Assembly (NCBI GenBank): GCA_013178005.1
Contig: JABLXL010000050.1
Coordinates: 1-62,942, forward strand
Reading direction: 5' to 3'
Length of the DNA: 62,942 nucleotides
Source of the DNA: Actinomycetota bacterium
Lineage (GTDB): Bacteria; Actinomycetota; Geothermincolia; Geothermincolales; RBG-13-55-18
Shown: positions 1 through 10,509 of the stretch, piece after piece
Layout of the letters: every line of letters begins with the position of its first letter
Numbering within the stretch: the first letter of the stretch is position 1
The notes under the pieces: generated by a model
Databases searched by the model: none
Told to the model about the DNA's origin: nothing
Seen by the model: only the letters and a program-made list of their open reading frames with translations
Made by a program: the position numbers and the translations under genes

Positions 1-494
1 TCGTCTCCGGCCTGCTTTCCAACCTGGACGGGGCGGTGGTGGCCCGGGCCATCAACGCCGAGTACGCCCTGCACCCCGGCTCCTCCCTCATCGAGAGGTT
101 GCTCTCATCGCCGCACATGAGTGGGGCGGATATAGCGGACTTGCTGAACCGGGCAGGATACCAGTTCCTGGTAGATCTCCTGGTGAACCTGGACCCCGGG
201 CCCATAGCCCAGGCGGTGAACAACGCGGGAGAGGAATTCCTCACCGACCTGCTCGCCTTCATAGATCCCGATCTCGTCGTTGGCATCTTGCGGGCTGACC
301 AGGATCCAGATTACACCATAGGCAGGAGGGGAGGTGCCATAAAAGACCTAAACATCCACCTCTACGTGTACGCGGCCATCGGCCTGCCTCTGCCTTTGGG
401 CCCGGCGGAGTTCAAGACCTTCGATGCCGGGGTCTATATCCCGCCCGATATCCCCGAGATGCCGCCTTATCCGGGACCCCCGCCCCCTTGGTAG
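1..494 (+). CDS. C-terminal part of an unknown helical-repeat protein
   Basis: The reading frame is open from the first bases of the window (frame 3) to a TAG at 492-494, so the gene almost certainly starts upstream and only about 163 codons are visible. The segment has at least two loosely repeated helical units of about 24-33 residues, seen as FLVDLLVNLDPGPI and FLTDLLAFIDPDLV, followed by a Pro-rich C-terminus ending in PPPPW. There is no signal peptide or membrane segment in the visible part. I do not recognise the family and assign no function. It ends about 200 bp before the kinase gene, which has its own promoter, so the two are probably separate units. Confidence 0.6.
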   Translation, partial: VSGLLSNLDGAVVARAINAEYALHPGSSLIERLLSSPHMSGADIADLLNRAGYQFLVDLLVNLDPGPIAQAVNNAGEEFLTDLLAFIDPDLVVGILRADQDPDYTIGRRGGAIKDLNIHLYVYAAIGLPLPLGPAEFKTFDAGVYIPPDIPEMPPYPGPPPPW

Positions 495-680
495 CAAGCG
501 GGCAGGGAAGCGCGACATTTACTGCAGATGGCGCGTCCGAGCTTGCCGTGGAGAGATCATCGTAAAGATCTCGCCATGGCTTTTGTGGTGGACACGGAAA
601 AAGGCTGAAAACCGGAGGTATAAGAGGGGAGGGGGTGCCAAGAGAGTTATCCCGGAATGGGAAGGAATAGGGAAAATAAT

Positions 681-694
681 GGTATAATCCCCGT
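681..694 (+). promoter_or_regulatory. Extended -10 promoter of a leaderless kinase gene
   Basis: A TATAAT box lies at 683-688, preceded by TGG, which makes an extended -10 (TGnTATAAT). The kinase ATG follows after only 6 nt (695), and no Shine-Dalgarno sequence can fit between. Transcription would start on or next to the A of ATG, so the mRNA is predicted to be leaderless. No good -35 box is visible, as expected for an extended -10 promoter. Confidence 0.7.
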
Positions 695-2887
695 ATGGTC
701 GATGAACTGCAGAGAGCCATCACCGTGGCCTCCGGCCTGGCGAGCCTGTGCATAGGGCTGTTCGCTTTCCTCAAGAGCCGGCGGCAGCTCCACGGCGCTA
801 TTTTCCTGTTCATCTCCGTGACCATGGCCCTGTGGGCCATTGGCGAGGCCATGACCGTCGCTTCCCAGACCCTGCAGGACAAGATCTTCTGGACCAAGTT
901 CCAGGGTATAGGGGAGCTGTTGCTGGTCCCCAGTTACCTGTTGCTCGCCCTGTGTTTTCCCACAGTCAAGAAGTTCATGCGCGAACGTCGCAAGGCCGCC
1001 GCGGTTCTGGCCGCCCTGTACCTGCCGTGGATCTTCAGCCTGGTGGCCCTCTACACCACGAACCTGGTATACACGTCCTATTACCTGACCGAATACGGCC
1101 AGGGAATCAACGTCACCCGGACTCCCTATTTCTGGTTCCTCACCGCCCTGGGGTTTTCGGAGATCATAGCATCCACCGTGATCTTCCTCCGCGAGCGCGG
1201 GCGCAGCGTGTCTGTGCGGGGACGCAAGGGTTTGCTAATCCTGGCACTGGCCCCCATACCCATGCTCATAGCGAATGCCATCCAGAACCTGGAACTCAAC
1301 CGGGTCATCAGCACCCCACAGTCCAGCATCTTTTTCGTCTCCCTGCTCGCATACGGAATTCTCCGTTACGGGTTGTTCGTGGACATCCATACCGTCGCCA
1401 AGCACACCCTGATCAACGCGGCCGTGATCGCCTGCGATATCTGCCTCTTTATGCTCCTGTGCCTTTTCTATGTCTATCCCCTGGGCCTCGGGCTGCACCC
1501 CACCACCTATGTCCTCATGGCGTTGTCCGCGGTGCCCTTCCTGGTGGCCTACCACAGGCAGCAGTCTTGGGCCACGAGGTTCGCGGAGCGCTGGCTGTAC
1601 GGGCGCGACCTGGCGGAGGGAGAGCTTCTACTGGAGCTGGGCCGCTCCATACGCACCGTGGGCAGGTTGGAGGAGCTGGCCATGGGCGTGGCGGAAAGGG
1701 CCAGGTCGTCGTTGGGCCTGCGACTCTGTGCGGTTCTGATAAAGGATGACGGCGTGTACCGGGTGGTGGGCTTCTCGGGGGACCCGTTCCATGCCGTGGC
1801 CTCCTTCAAGCGGGGAATGCTCGAGGGCTCCATGGTGATCCCGGGCGAACACGGCTATTGTATCGAGAGCGAGGACGGAAGCTTATCCGCCTACTGGCGC
1901 AAGAGGGAGAAGCTCTACCGCAAGGGCTTCTACATGGACCGGGTGGACACGGGAATCGTTCGCACGCTGCGACACAGCAAGGTCGAGGAATACCTGTGGA
2001 GGGAGGAGGAGGAGGGGGAATTCATCTCCGTGCCCCTGGAGGTGGGGGGAGAGGACACTGGGCTTCTCTGGATGGGAGGAAAGGCCGGAGCCGCGAGCTT
2101 CAGGCTGGAGGAGTTCGACCTCATCGCTACCCTGTCGACGCAACTGGCGGTCTCGTTGCTGAACTCCCGCTTGCTGCAGCAGCTCGTGGACAAGAGCGCG
2201 CGCCTGCAGCGCCTGGTCCATACCACCTCCGTGGCGCAGGAGGAGGAGAGGATCCGCATCGCCAGGGAGCTTCACGACGGGATGGCCCCCTTCTTCCTCG
2301 ATGCCCTCTTCCGCCTCGAGGAGATGGAATCCCTCGCCAAAGACTCGCCTCAATTGGCATCCCAGATACGAGAGCTAAAGAAAATGGCCAGGGACGGTTT
2401 GAGCGATCTTCGCAGGCTGGTCTCCGATCTACGCCCGTCTTCCCTCGAGGTGTTGGGGCTGGAGAGGACTCTGCGCACCTACCTGGAGAGGTTCGCAGCG
2501 GAGAATGGGCTTGAACTGGAACTCGAGATGCGGGGGGATATAGGCGGGCTGGGGCCCCTGGTCGAGGTCACGCTGTTCAGGGTCGCCCAGGAGGCGCTCT
2601 CCAACGTCTCCCGCCACGCCCGCGCGGAAAGGCTGAGTTTCCTCCTGGACGGGCGCGACGGCGGGATCGTGATGTGTATCGAGGACGATGGGGTGGGGTT
2701 CGTGGAGCGCGAGGTGCGTGAGAGGATGGCCATGGGAGATTGCCTGGGCATCAAGGGAATGGAGGAGAGGGCGGAGCTGATGCAGGGTAGCGTGACCGTC
2801 GAGTCGCGCCCCGGAGCAGGGACGCGGGTTTTCTTCAGAATACCCGCCCATTCCGCGGTGGACGGGGAGTTGAGGGTCAATGGATGA
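695..2887 (+). CDS. NarL/LiaS-type membrane sensor histidine kinase (HisKA_3)
   Basis: A 730-residue sensor kinase. The first ~290 residues hold about eight or nine hydrophobic segments (for example near 5-25, 32-52, 68-90, 103-125, 180-198), resembling the 7TM-type sensor regions of histidine kinases. A GAF-like domain follows (about 330-490). The HisKA_3 dimerisation/phosphoacceptor motif is ARELHDGMAPFF with His at about 527. The C-terminal ATPase domain shows DDGVGF and the GIKGMEERAE lid region near 660-700. The start is chosen from the leaderless promoter 6 nt upstream. The stop overlaps the response regulator start by 8 nt, so the two genes are translationally coupled and form a two-component system. 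The signal sensed is unknown. Confidence 0.9.
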   Translation: MVDELQRAITVASGLASLCIGLFAFLKSRRQLHGAIFLFISVTMALWAIGEAMTVASQTLQDKIFWTKFQGIGELLLVPSYLLLALCFPTVKKFMRERRKAAAVLAALYLPWIFSLVALYTTNLVYTSYYLTEYGQGINVTRTPYFWFLTALGFSEIIASTVIFLRERGRSVSVRGRKGLLILALAPIPMLIANAIQNLELNRVISTPQSSIFFVSLLAYGILRYGLFVDIHTVAKHTLINAAVIACDICLFMLLCLFYVYPLGLGLHPTTYVLMALSAVPFLVAYHRQQSWATRFAERWLYGRDLAEGELLLELGRSIRTVGRLEELAMGVAERARSSLGLRLCAVLIKDDGVYRVVGFSGDPFHAVASFKRGMLEGSMVIPGEHGYCIESEDGSLSAYWRKREKLYRKGFYMDRVDTGIVRTLRHSKVEEYLWREEEEGEFISVPLEVGGEDTGLLWMGGKAGAASFRLEEFDLIATLSTQLAVSLLNSRLLQQLVDKSARLQRLVHTTSVAQEEERIRIARELHDGMAPFFLDALFRLEEMESLAKDSPQLASQIRELKKMARDGLSDLRRLVSDLRPSSLEVLGLERTLRTYLERFAAENGLELELEMRGDIGGLGPLVEVTLFRVAQEALSNVSRHARAERLSFLLDGRDGGIVMCIEDDGVGFVEREVRERMAMGDCLGIKGMEERAELMQGSVTVESRPGAGTRVFFRIPAHSAVDGELRVNG

Positions 2888-3545
2888 GATTACCCTCGCG
2901 GTGGTGGATGACCACGAAATCGTGCGCATGGGAATAAACCGCGTGCTGGAGAAGGAAAAAAGGATACGCTTTGTGGGTGAGGCTCGCAATGGTGAGGAGG
3001 CGCTGGGGATGGCGCGGGCGCTGAAGCCCCGGGTGATGCTGGTGGACGTGAAGCTCCCCGACATCAGCGGGATCGAGGTGGTGCGCCGCCTTAAGGGTGA
3101 TCCTGAAACGTGCGAGGTCCAGGCCATCATGCTTACCGTGTACGACGACCTGGAGATCGCCGCCGAGGCCATAAGGGCGGGCGCTATCGGCTATATCCTC
3201 AAGGACTGCGGCAAAGAGCAGTTGCTTAGCGCCATCTACTCGGCGGCGCAAGGAGTCCCCCTGGTGGCATCGACCATAACCCAGAAATTGGTAAGCATTT
3301 TGCAACAACAGGGCGACTCTCCGCAAGCGGAGGGCGGGCTGAAGGGAGTGTACGAAACGCTGACGGACAGGGAAACGGACATCCTGCGCCTCGTCGCCTA
3401 GGGCTACAGCAACAAGTCCATAGCCCGGGAGCTGGGCATCACCATTAGCACGGTGAAGACCCACCTGCGCAATATCTTCCGCAAGCTGGACGTGGAGGAC
3501 CGCGCCCAGGTGATCATCAAGGCCATCAAGGACGGCGTGATCTGA
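2880..3545 (+). pseudogene. NarL/FixJ response regulator interrupted by an in-frame amber codon
   Basis: The N-terminus is a complete receiver domain: acidic pair D10-D11, phosphoacceptor D56 in LVDVKLPD, and Lys in YILKDCGKE. The C-terminal LuxR-type helix-turn-helix begins at LTDRETDILRLVA but codon 174 is TAG (3399-3401). The same frame continues without interruption through GYSNKSIARELGI and TVKTHLRNIF to a TGA at 3543-3545, giving 221 residues if read through. The family normally has Gln at this spot (RLVAQG), so a single CAG-to-TAG change explains it. The regulator is therefore either truncated before DNA binding, read through by an amber suppressor, or affected by a sequence error. It is partner to the upstream kinase (8-nt overlap). 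Confidence 0.85.
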
Positions 3546-3870
3546 CCGCAATGCGACTGTCCTCCTGACCGTGTCCCTAATCCCTTTAATGGAGGCAGTC
3601 CCCTAACTCATGCCGTCTTGCAGGCACGCCACCGCATCTGAACCCTCCAAGGCGAAGAGAGTAGATTGGGCAGAGTCGATCCTCATGTAATACCTCGCTT
3701 TTATTCGCGCTGCGTCCTCCATCCAAGGCGAAGAGAGTGGACAGGGCAATGCTGAGGCTTACGTAATCCGTGGAGGCAAACTAGCGGAAAACCTGTTGTT
3801 TTTTTATAATACTGTTATAATATATCAACTATTGTTGAATGTTCACGACGGCTAAAATGGATAGACGCGT
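3546..3870 (+). other. Intergenic region with an imperfect direct repeat and tandem -10 boxes
   Basis: No gene is seen. A 14-16 bp motif, CCAAGGCGAAGAGAGT, occurs at 3647-3662 and 3723-3738, each followed by related sequence, so this is a degenerate tandem repeat of about 76 bp. Two TATAAT boxes lie at 3805-3810 and 3816-3821. A five-codon mini-ORF (MDRRV, ATG at 3857) ends in a TGA that overlaps the start of the next gene as ATGA, which could couple its translation. Confidence 0.5.
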
Positions 3871-6168
3871 ATGAAGATGGGAAAGACTGAGCCCGGAGAG
3901 CGCCTCGATCGCGGTTTGCGCCGCGCGCCGCGCCCCCGGCTTATGGGCACCGGGAAGAAGGGTTACGGAAGGCGCGCCGGACCAGGCGCCGCCAGGGGCG
4001 GGTTTCTGGCGGTGGCAGCATGCTTGGTCGCAACGCTCATGGCCCTCTCTGTCGGCGGACCCTCCATGCCGGGCACGGAGGCGGTGGCCGGCGGAGGCAA
4101 GATAACCTTCGTGGGGCACGGCAGGGGACACGGGGTCGGGCTCTGCATGGCGGGCGTCTATTTCCGCGCCTTGCGGGGCGAGGAATATCACCAGATCATC
4201 CGCGCCTACTACACCGGGGTGGACTTCTCCCGCGTGAGCGACGACATGCCCATCAGGGTGCTGTGTCGCGACAACGTGGTGCGCACCTACCCGCTCAAGG
4301 AATACCTATACCGCCTGCAGGAGGAGCCCGACAGCTGGCCCGCCCAGGGATTGAGGGTGCTCATGGTGGCAGCCCGAACCTACGTGCTCTCGGTGATCGC
4401 CCGTGGCAAGCACGCCAAGGACGGCTACGACATCTGCCCCTATGGAAGTTGTTGCCAGGCTTTCAACGAGCAGATCGACCCAGCGAAGAGGCCTAACACC
4501 GTGGCGGCGGTCAACGCCACCGCGGGGGAGATAATCACCTACGGGGGCCAACCCATAATAGCCGCCTACAGCTCCTGCTGCGGCGGGTACACGGCGGGAA
4601 CGGACGAGGCATGGGGAGGCAACCCCGTTCCCTATCTCAGCCCGGTGCCCGACGACGCCTGCGCCGCCGACGAGGACCACGACTGGCAGGTGACCATGAC
4701 CTGGGAGGAGCTGCAGGCGAAACTCAACGCCAACGCGGACACCGCGGTGGGGACGCTCTACGGCCTGGATATCCTCTCCCGCTGGACCTCGGGACGGGTC
4801 AAGCAGATTCGCATCGACGGCAGCGCGGGCAGCAGGACGGTTAGCGGCACCCTCTTCGCATCCGTGGTGGGGCTGGAGACGCATTTCTTCTCTATAGCCT
4901 CCCAGAACTTCGACGAGTACCTGCTTATCCAGAACCCCGGCGACGCGCCCGCCGCGTGCACCGTGACCTACATGTTCCCCGGCGGTGGCACCCTGGAGGA
5001 GTCCTGCGAGGTGCCGCCGCATTCCAGGCACACCGTCTTCGTCAACGACCGCGTGCAGAACTCGGAGGTCTCCATCGCGGTGGAATCCGATCAACCCGTG
5101 GTGGCCGAGAGGGCCATGTACTTCGATTTCCTGGGCAGCGGCATCAGGGGTGGGCACGCCTGCATGGGCACGAAGGAGGCGCGCGGGGAATGGTATTTCG
5201 CCGAGGGCTACACCGCGGGTGAGTTCGACACCTTTTTCCTGGTCCAGAACCCCAACGACGCCGAGGCCCACCTGGAGGTCTCCTTCCTGGGCAACGGCGG
5301 GGAGGCGGATTGCATCTACTACACCCTGGCTCCGTCCTCGCGCATGACCATCTGGATGGACATGGAGCCGGGCATGGAGGACGGCGAGTTCTCGGCCCAC
5401 ATGAAGAGCGATCTGCCGGTGGTGGCGGAGCGGGCCATGTACTTCCGCTATGCCGGTCACGCGGGGGGCAGCGCGGCGGAGGGAACCCCGGAGACGCGGC
5501 GAGCCTGGTACTTCGCCGAGGGCTACACCGGGGGTGAGTTCGACACCTACATCCTGCTCTCCAACCCTGAGGATGCCCCGTCCACGGCCAAGCTGACCTT
5601 CATGCTCCCCGACGCCGCTTCGCGGGAGCTCTCCCTCGAGGTGCCTGCGCGCAGCCGCGCCACCGTGCACGTTGACGGTATCCAGGGGATGGAGGACGCC
5701 GAGTTCTCCACCCGGGTGGAGTCCGACCGGCCCCTGGTGGCGGAGCGTGCCATGTATTTCTCCTACCGGGGCCGGCAGGGGGGCCACGACGCCATGGGAG
5801 TGAAGGAGCCCTCAGAGGACTGGTACTTCGCCGAGGGCTACACCGGAGGCGAGTTCGACACCTACCTGTTGCTGCAGAACCCCGGCGATAGCCCGGCCAG
5901 GGCGGTGCTGACCTACATGAAGGGGGATGGCGCCACGGTTGAGCAGGAGGCGCTGATAGCCCCCGGATCCCGGTTTACCGTGCACGTGGACGACCTTCCG
6001 GGGCTTGGGGACGCCGAGTTCTCCACCCGGGTGGAGTCCGACCGGCCCCTGGTTGCGGAGCGCGCCATGTACTTCAATTACGGGAAGCGGGACGGGGGAA
6101 GCTGCTCCCAGGGCACCGACGCCCCCTCGCGGCGCTGGTACTTCGCGGAGGGGTACACGGGGAGCTAG
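3871..6168 (+). CDS. SpoIID/LytB-domain secreted protein with 105-residue WYFAEGYT repeats, truncated
   Basis: A 765-residue exported protein. A basic N-terminal stretch precedes a hydrophobic signal or anchor (about residues 49-66). The GHGRGHGVGLCMAG motif (about 82-95) and the SpoIID core (LKEYLYRL at about 139 through about 330) follow. In classic SpoIID the GHGVGMSQ-type motif lies near the C-terminus, so the order here is permuted. SpoIID domains act on peptidoglycan as lytic transglycosylases. From about 344 there are four copies of a surface repeat. The signature WYFAEGYT falls at 441, 546, 651 and 756, exactly 105 residues apart. The protein stops nine residues into a fifth copy, which suggests that its C-terminus was lost. 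An insertion sequence begins 166 bp downstream. Likely role: cell-wall surface protein. Confidence 0.85.
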   Translation: MKMGKTEPGERLDRGLRRAPRPRLMGTGKKGYGRRAGPGAARGGFLAVAACLVATLMALSVGGPSMPGTEAVAGGGKITFVGHGRGHGVGLCMAGVYFRALRGEEYHQIIRAYYTGVDFSRVSDDMPIRVLCRDNVVRTYPLKEYLYRLQEEPDSWPAQGLRVLMVAARTYVLSVIARGKHAKDGYDICPYGSCCQAFNEQIDPAKRPNTVAAVNATAGEIITYGGQPIIAAYSSCCGGYTAGTDEAWGGNPVPYLSPVPDDACAADEDHDWQVTMTWEELQAKLNANADTAVGTLYGLDILSRWTSGRVKQIRIDGSAGSRTVSGTLFASVVGLETHFFSIASQNFDEYLLIQNPGDAPAACTVTYMFPGGGTLEESCEVPPHSRHTVFVNDRVQNSEVSIAVESDQPVVAERAMYFDFLGSGIRGGHACMGTKEARGEWYFAEGYTAGEFDTFFLVQNPNDAEAHLEVSFLGNGGEADCIYYTLAPSSRMTIWMDMEPGMEDGEFSAHMKSDLPVVAERAMYFRYAGHAGGSAAEGTPETRRAWYFAEGYTGGEFDTYILLSNPEDAPSTAKLTFMLPDAASRELSLEVPARSRATVHVDGIQGMEDAEFSTRVESDRPLVAERAMYFSYRGRQGGHDAMGVKEPSEDWYFAEGYTGGEFDTYLLLQNPGDSPARAVLTYMKGDGATVEQEALIAPGSRFTVHVDDLPGLGDAEFSTRVESDRPLVAERAMYFNYGKRDGGSCSQGTDAPSRRWYFAEGYTGS

Positions 6169-6362
6169 GCCTCTCGCCGATTGCTTCCTGAACCCGCCGC
6201 GACACGAAAAGCCATCCCTCCCTCTATAAGAACAGCTCCGAATTCCGTTTCGTCCGTCAGGTAGGTTTGATTCGCATAGTCGCATTCATGCGTTACGATT
6301 CTCCCTTGCTTCCGTACCCCGACGCAAAAGCGTGGTAGCGTCAAGTTAATTGTGTCCGAAGC

Positions 6363-7509
6363 TCAGCCTTCCTCCCAAACCAGATCCTTAAATCCCCTGA
6401 GTTTCCTTCGGGAAAGCTTTTCGTTCTCGGATTTCAAAACGAGGTAGAGGACGGTCAACAGGCTATCTTCCGACGAGAAGACCTCGATGACCCTGCACCT
6501 CCTTTTCACCTCCTTGTTGATCCTCTCCAGCTGGTTGGTGGTGTAGATATAGGGGCGCACCTGCTCTGGATACTTCAAGAAGGCGGTGAGGTGAGGAAGG
6601 TTCTCCCTCCAGTAGCGCACCAGGTGAGGGTAACGCTTCTTCCACGCCTCCTGAAAGGCGGCAAAGGCCTCCTCCGCATCTTTCCCGCTGGAAGCCCCGT
6701 AGATGGCCTTGAGGTCACCTGAGACCTTCTCCCAGTCCCTTATCCTCGCCTTTCTCTGGGAAGCACGCATGGCGTGCACCAAACAGAGCTGGTGGTCGGC
6801 GGAGGGGAAGACCGAAGCCACAGCCTCTTCGATGCCCGGAAGGTCATCGGAGACCACGATGTCTATGCGCTCCAGGCCCCTTTGTTTGAGCTCGGAGAAG
6901 ATCTCGCGCCAGGCGCGAGAGCTCTCCCCCTCACTCCCCATGACCCAGAAACCCAGGATCTCCCGTTCCCCCTCGTGGTCTGTGCCCTGGGCTATGTAGA
7001 CGGGCTCCTTCTTGTAGGATCCTCTCTTCAGGGAGAGAAAGCAGGCGTCTATGTGGAGGGAGAAGTACCTCCTTTTTTAAGGGCCGCATCCTCCATGCCT
7101 CGATCTCTGCCAGGGTCACGCTGGCGAGCCTGGCGATGAGTGCATGGGAGTAATAAGCGCCGTAGTAAAGCTCCAGCACCTGCTGGACCTTTCGGGTACT
7201 GACTCCGCACTCGAAGAGCAGGAGCACAAGGTCTCCCAGGTCTATAGAGGCCCTTCTTCTCCCAGGCAGTATAGCGGGATAGAACTCCCCGGAGCGCGTC
7301 CTGGGCACCCTTAAGTCCTCTATGAGTCCGCTTGAGGTGAGAAGGGAGCGCTCATAGAAGCCGTTGCCCTTGTCTTCTTGGTGTTCGTCCAGGAAGAGCT
7401 CCCTTTCCTCCTCCATGAGCCTCTGCATAATCGCCTTTTCCCTCTGCTTGACCTCTTCCCTTAAACGTGTGACCATTTCCCTTGAAGCGTGCTCATCACG
7501 TTTCGACAT
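6363..7509 (-). pseudogene. IS256-family (mutator-type) DDE transposase, frameshifted
   Basis: Two adjoining minus-strand frames together give the normal length of about 382-400 residues. The N-terminal half runs from ATG at 7509 (MSKRDEHASREM). The C-terminal half contains the DDE-region motifs: SLHIDACF, VVSDDLPGIEEA, HQLCLVHA and YTTNQLERINKEVKRR. The break falls in a run of six A on the coding strand (6 T at 7073-7078). Reading five A there would join the frames as LKRRYFSLHIDA, so a one-base insertion best explains it. It may be a real inactivating mutation, a homopolymer error, or slippage on the A6 run. As written the element is probably not autonomous. Confidence 0.85.
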
Positions 7510-7727
7510 AGCCTTCCTCCTCTCTTCGAGTTTTCCTAGGAGGAAGGCTATTTAATTGCTTTGGTTCTTGTCCAGAGCTACCCAGACACAATTACTTTTA
7601 CGCTACCCGTGCTCATCACGTTTCGACATAGCCTTCCTCCTCTCTTCGAGTTTTCCTAGGAGGAAGGCTATTTAATTGCTTTGGTTCTTGTCCAGAGCTA
7701 CCCAGACACAATTACTTTTACGCTACC
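7488..7727. repeat. Perfect 120-bp tandem duplication at the IS right end
   Basis: Bases 7488-7607 and 7608-7727 are identical. The unit spans the first seven codons of the transposase, its leader and the right terminal inverted repeat. It also contains the hairpin TAGCCTTCCTCC / GGAGGAAGGCTA around 7509-7550. The duplication places two right ends 120 bp apart. Confidence 0.9.
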
Positions 7728-9340
<1,613 letters not shown>

Positions 9341-9420
9341 GGGCGCAGGAGGACCTGTCCGGAAGGAGCGGAGCGCCACGGGCAAGCGCGGGCCCGGTTT
9401 CGAGAAAGGGGTGAGGGCCT

Positions 9421-10506
9421 ATCTCCAAGCGTTTCGTGGTCGTGGTGGTGGTGATGATGGCTGCCTGCGTCGTCCTGGTGGGTATCAGCTACCTCATGCT
9501 GGATATCCTTTCCGGCATGGTGGTAGTCCCCAGGACGCCGGTGCGCGAGGTGGAGTCTCCGGGGGAACTCGTCCTGCCCGCAACGGGCATGGAGATCGTT
9601 GCCATGGACGTGAGCTCCGACGGCGAGATGATCGCCTTGCTGGAAAGGCCGGCCCAAGGGGGCATATCCCGGTTGAGCGTGTTAACCGTCTCGGGAGGGG
9701 GAGGCGCCTTCTACGAGCGGGAGGTCTCCGGGCGCAGCCTCGCCTGGCTGTACGGCTCCAGGCGCCTGGTCTACGAGGACGGAGGGGATATCCATCTCCT
9801 GGACGCCGAGAGCACGCAAACCATGGAGCTCACGAAGGGGCCGGAGATAGATTACGACCCCCTGCCCTCCCCCGACGGGAGGCACATCTTGTGGACGATG
9901 TCGGAGAAAGGCGCGCAGGCGGGCGGCGCGGCGGAGATATGGGTGATGGACTCCGGGGGCGGAGACCCCCGCATGCTGGCGCCCCTGGCCGAGCTGGCCG
10001 CATGGGACCCCTCGGGAGGAAAAGTGATATCGCGGGGCAAGGGTTACGGTACGGGGGATGATAGAGGGTCAGAGTACTACCTCCAGGTGGCGGAACCGGG
10101 CAAGGAGGGCTGGGAATACCTGGCGCCGTGCGAGGGAGAGCCCCGTTTCCTGTGGTGGCCCGCGCTGGGCGAGACTCTCTACGTGGCGCCATGGCGGTCG
10201 TCGGACCAGGCCAGGACGAGGGCCGTCTGGTTCAAGGTGGGGGAGACGGGAGAGGCCGAGAAGGCGGCCACCAGCGAATCGCTGGGCGACGATTCTTCCA
10301 GATACCGTTTCTACCCCTCCCGGCGAGGGGCGCGCGTCGCCTACGTGGGCGAAAGAGGGCTGGAGTATCTGGATTACGAACAGAAAAGGATCTACCGCTT
10401 CACGCGCGTGTCCGCCTCCTCTCCCCTGGCGTGGGATGAAGCCGGGGGATGGCTGTTCTACTGCGGGGAGGGCGGCGTGTATCGCGTCGCCTTCAGGGGG
10501 GGCTGA
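9421..10506 (+). CDS. Membrane-anchored beta-propeller (TolB/WD40-like) protein
   Basis: A hydrophobic N-terminal anchor (VVVVVVMMAACVVLVGISY) is followed by repeated beta-rich blades of the TolB/WD40-like kind: MDVSSDGEMIALLER, YDPLPSPDGRHILWTM, LAAWDPSGGKVISRG. The bulk would sit outside the membrane. It lies between eno and pyk with short gaps (80 and 3 bp). The start is unusual. The well-placed Shine-Dalgarno AAAGGGGTGAGG (9406-9417) points at an ATC codon at 9421 (ISKRFVVVVVV), while the first standard start (GTG 9436) is 18 nt away and inside the anchor. ATC initiation or a base error (ATG to ATC) are both possible. Function is unknown; a sensor or scaffold role is plausible only by fold. 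Confidence 0.7.
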   Translation: MSKRFVVVVVVMMAACVVLVGISYLMLDILSGMVVVPRTPVREVESPGELVLPATGMEIVAMDVSSDGEMIALLERPAQGGISRLSVLTVSGGGGAFYEREVSGRSLAWLYGSRRLVYEDGGDIHLLDAESTQTMELTKGPEIDYDPLPSPDGRHILWTMSEKGAQAGGAAEIWVMDSGGGDPRMLAPLAELAAWDPSGGKVISRGKGYGTGDDRGSEYYLQVAEPGKEGWEYLAPCEGEPRFLWWPALGETLYVAPWRSSDQARTRAVWFKVGETGEAEKAATSESLGDDSSRYRFYPSRRGARVAYVGERGLEYLDYEQKRIYRFTRVSASSPLAWDEAGGWLFYCGEGGVYRVAFRGG

Positions 10507-10509
10507 GGG

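Larger units (their letters stand above)
6334..7727 (-). mobile_element. IS256-family insertion sequence with a duplicated right end
   Basis: Terminal inverted repeats are visible: GGTAGCGTCAAGTTAATTGT starting at 6334, matched by the complement of the sequence ending at 7727 (outer bases GGTAGCGTAAAAGTAATTGT). A second, internal copy of the right terminus ends at 7607 because the last 120 bp are tandemly duplicated. No convincing 8-9 bp target-site duplication flanks either pair of ends (AAAAGCGT on the left, GCCTTTTT or CGTGCTCA on the right). The element carries one transposase gene on the minus strand, broken by a frameshift. Confidence 0.85.

Noticed and set aside
3399-3401. Pyrrolysine coding at the amber codon
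   Set aside because: Response regulators do not use pyrrolysine; the position is a conserved Gln and one base change explains the stop.
4306-5787. A 493-codon minus-strand frame in the SpoIID gene
   Set aside because: Its repeats mirror the 105-residue repeats of the sense protein; it is a shadow.
7070-7080. Programmed -1 frameshift in the transposase (A-AAA-AAG heptamer)
   Set aside because: Joining the two frames needs +1 (or loss of one A), not -1, so a homopolymer mutation or slippage is more likely.
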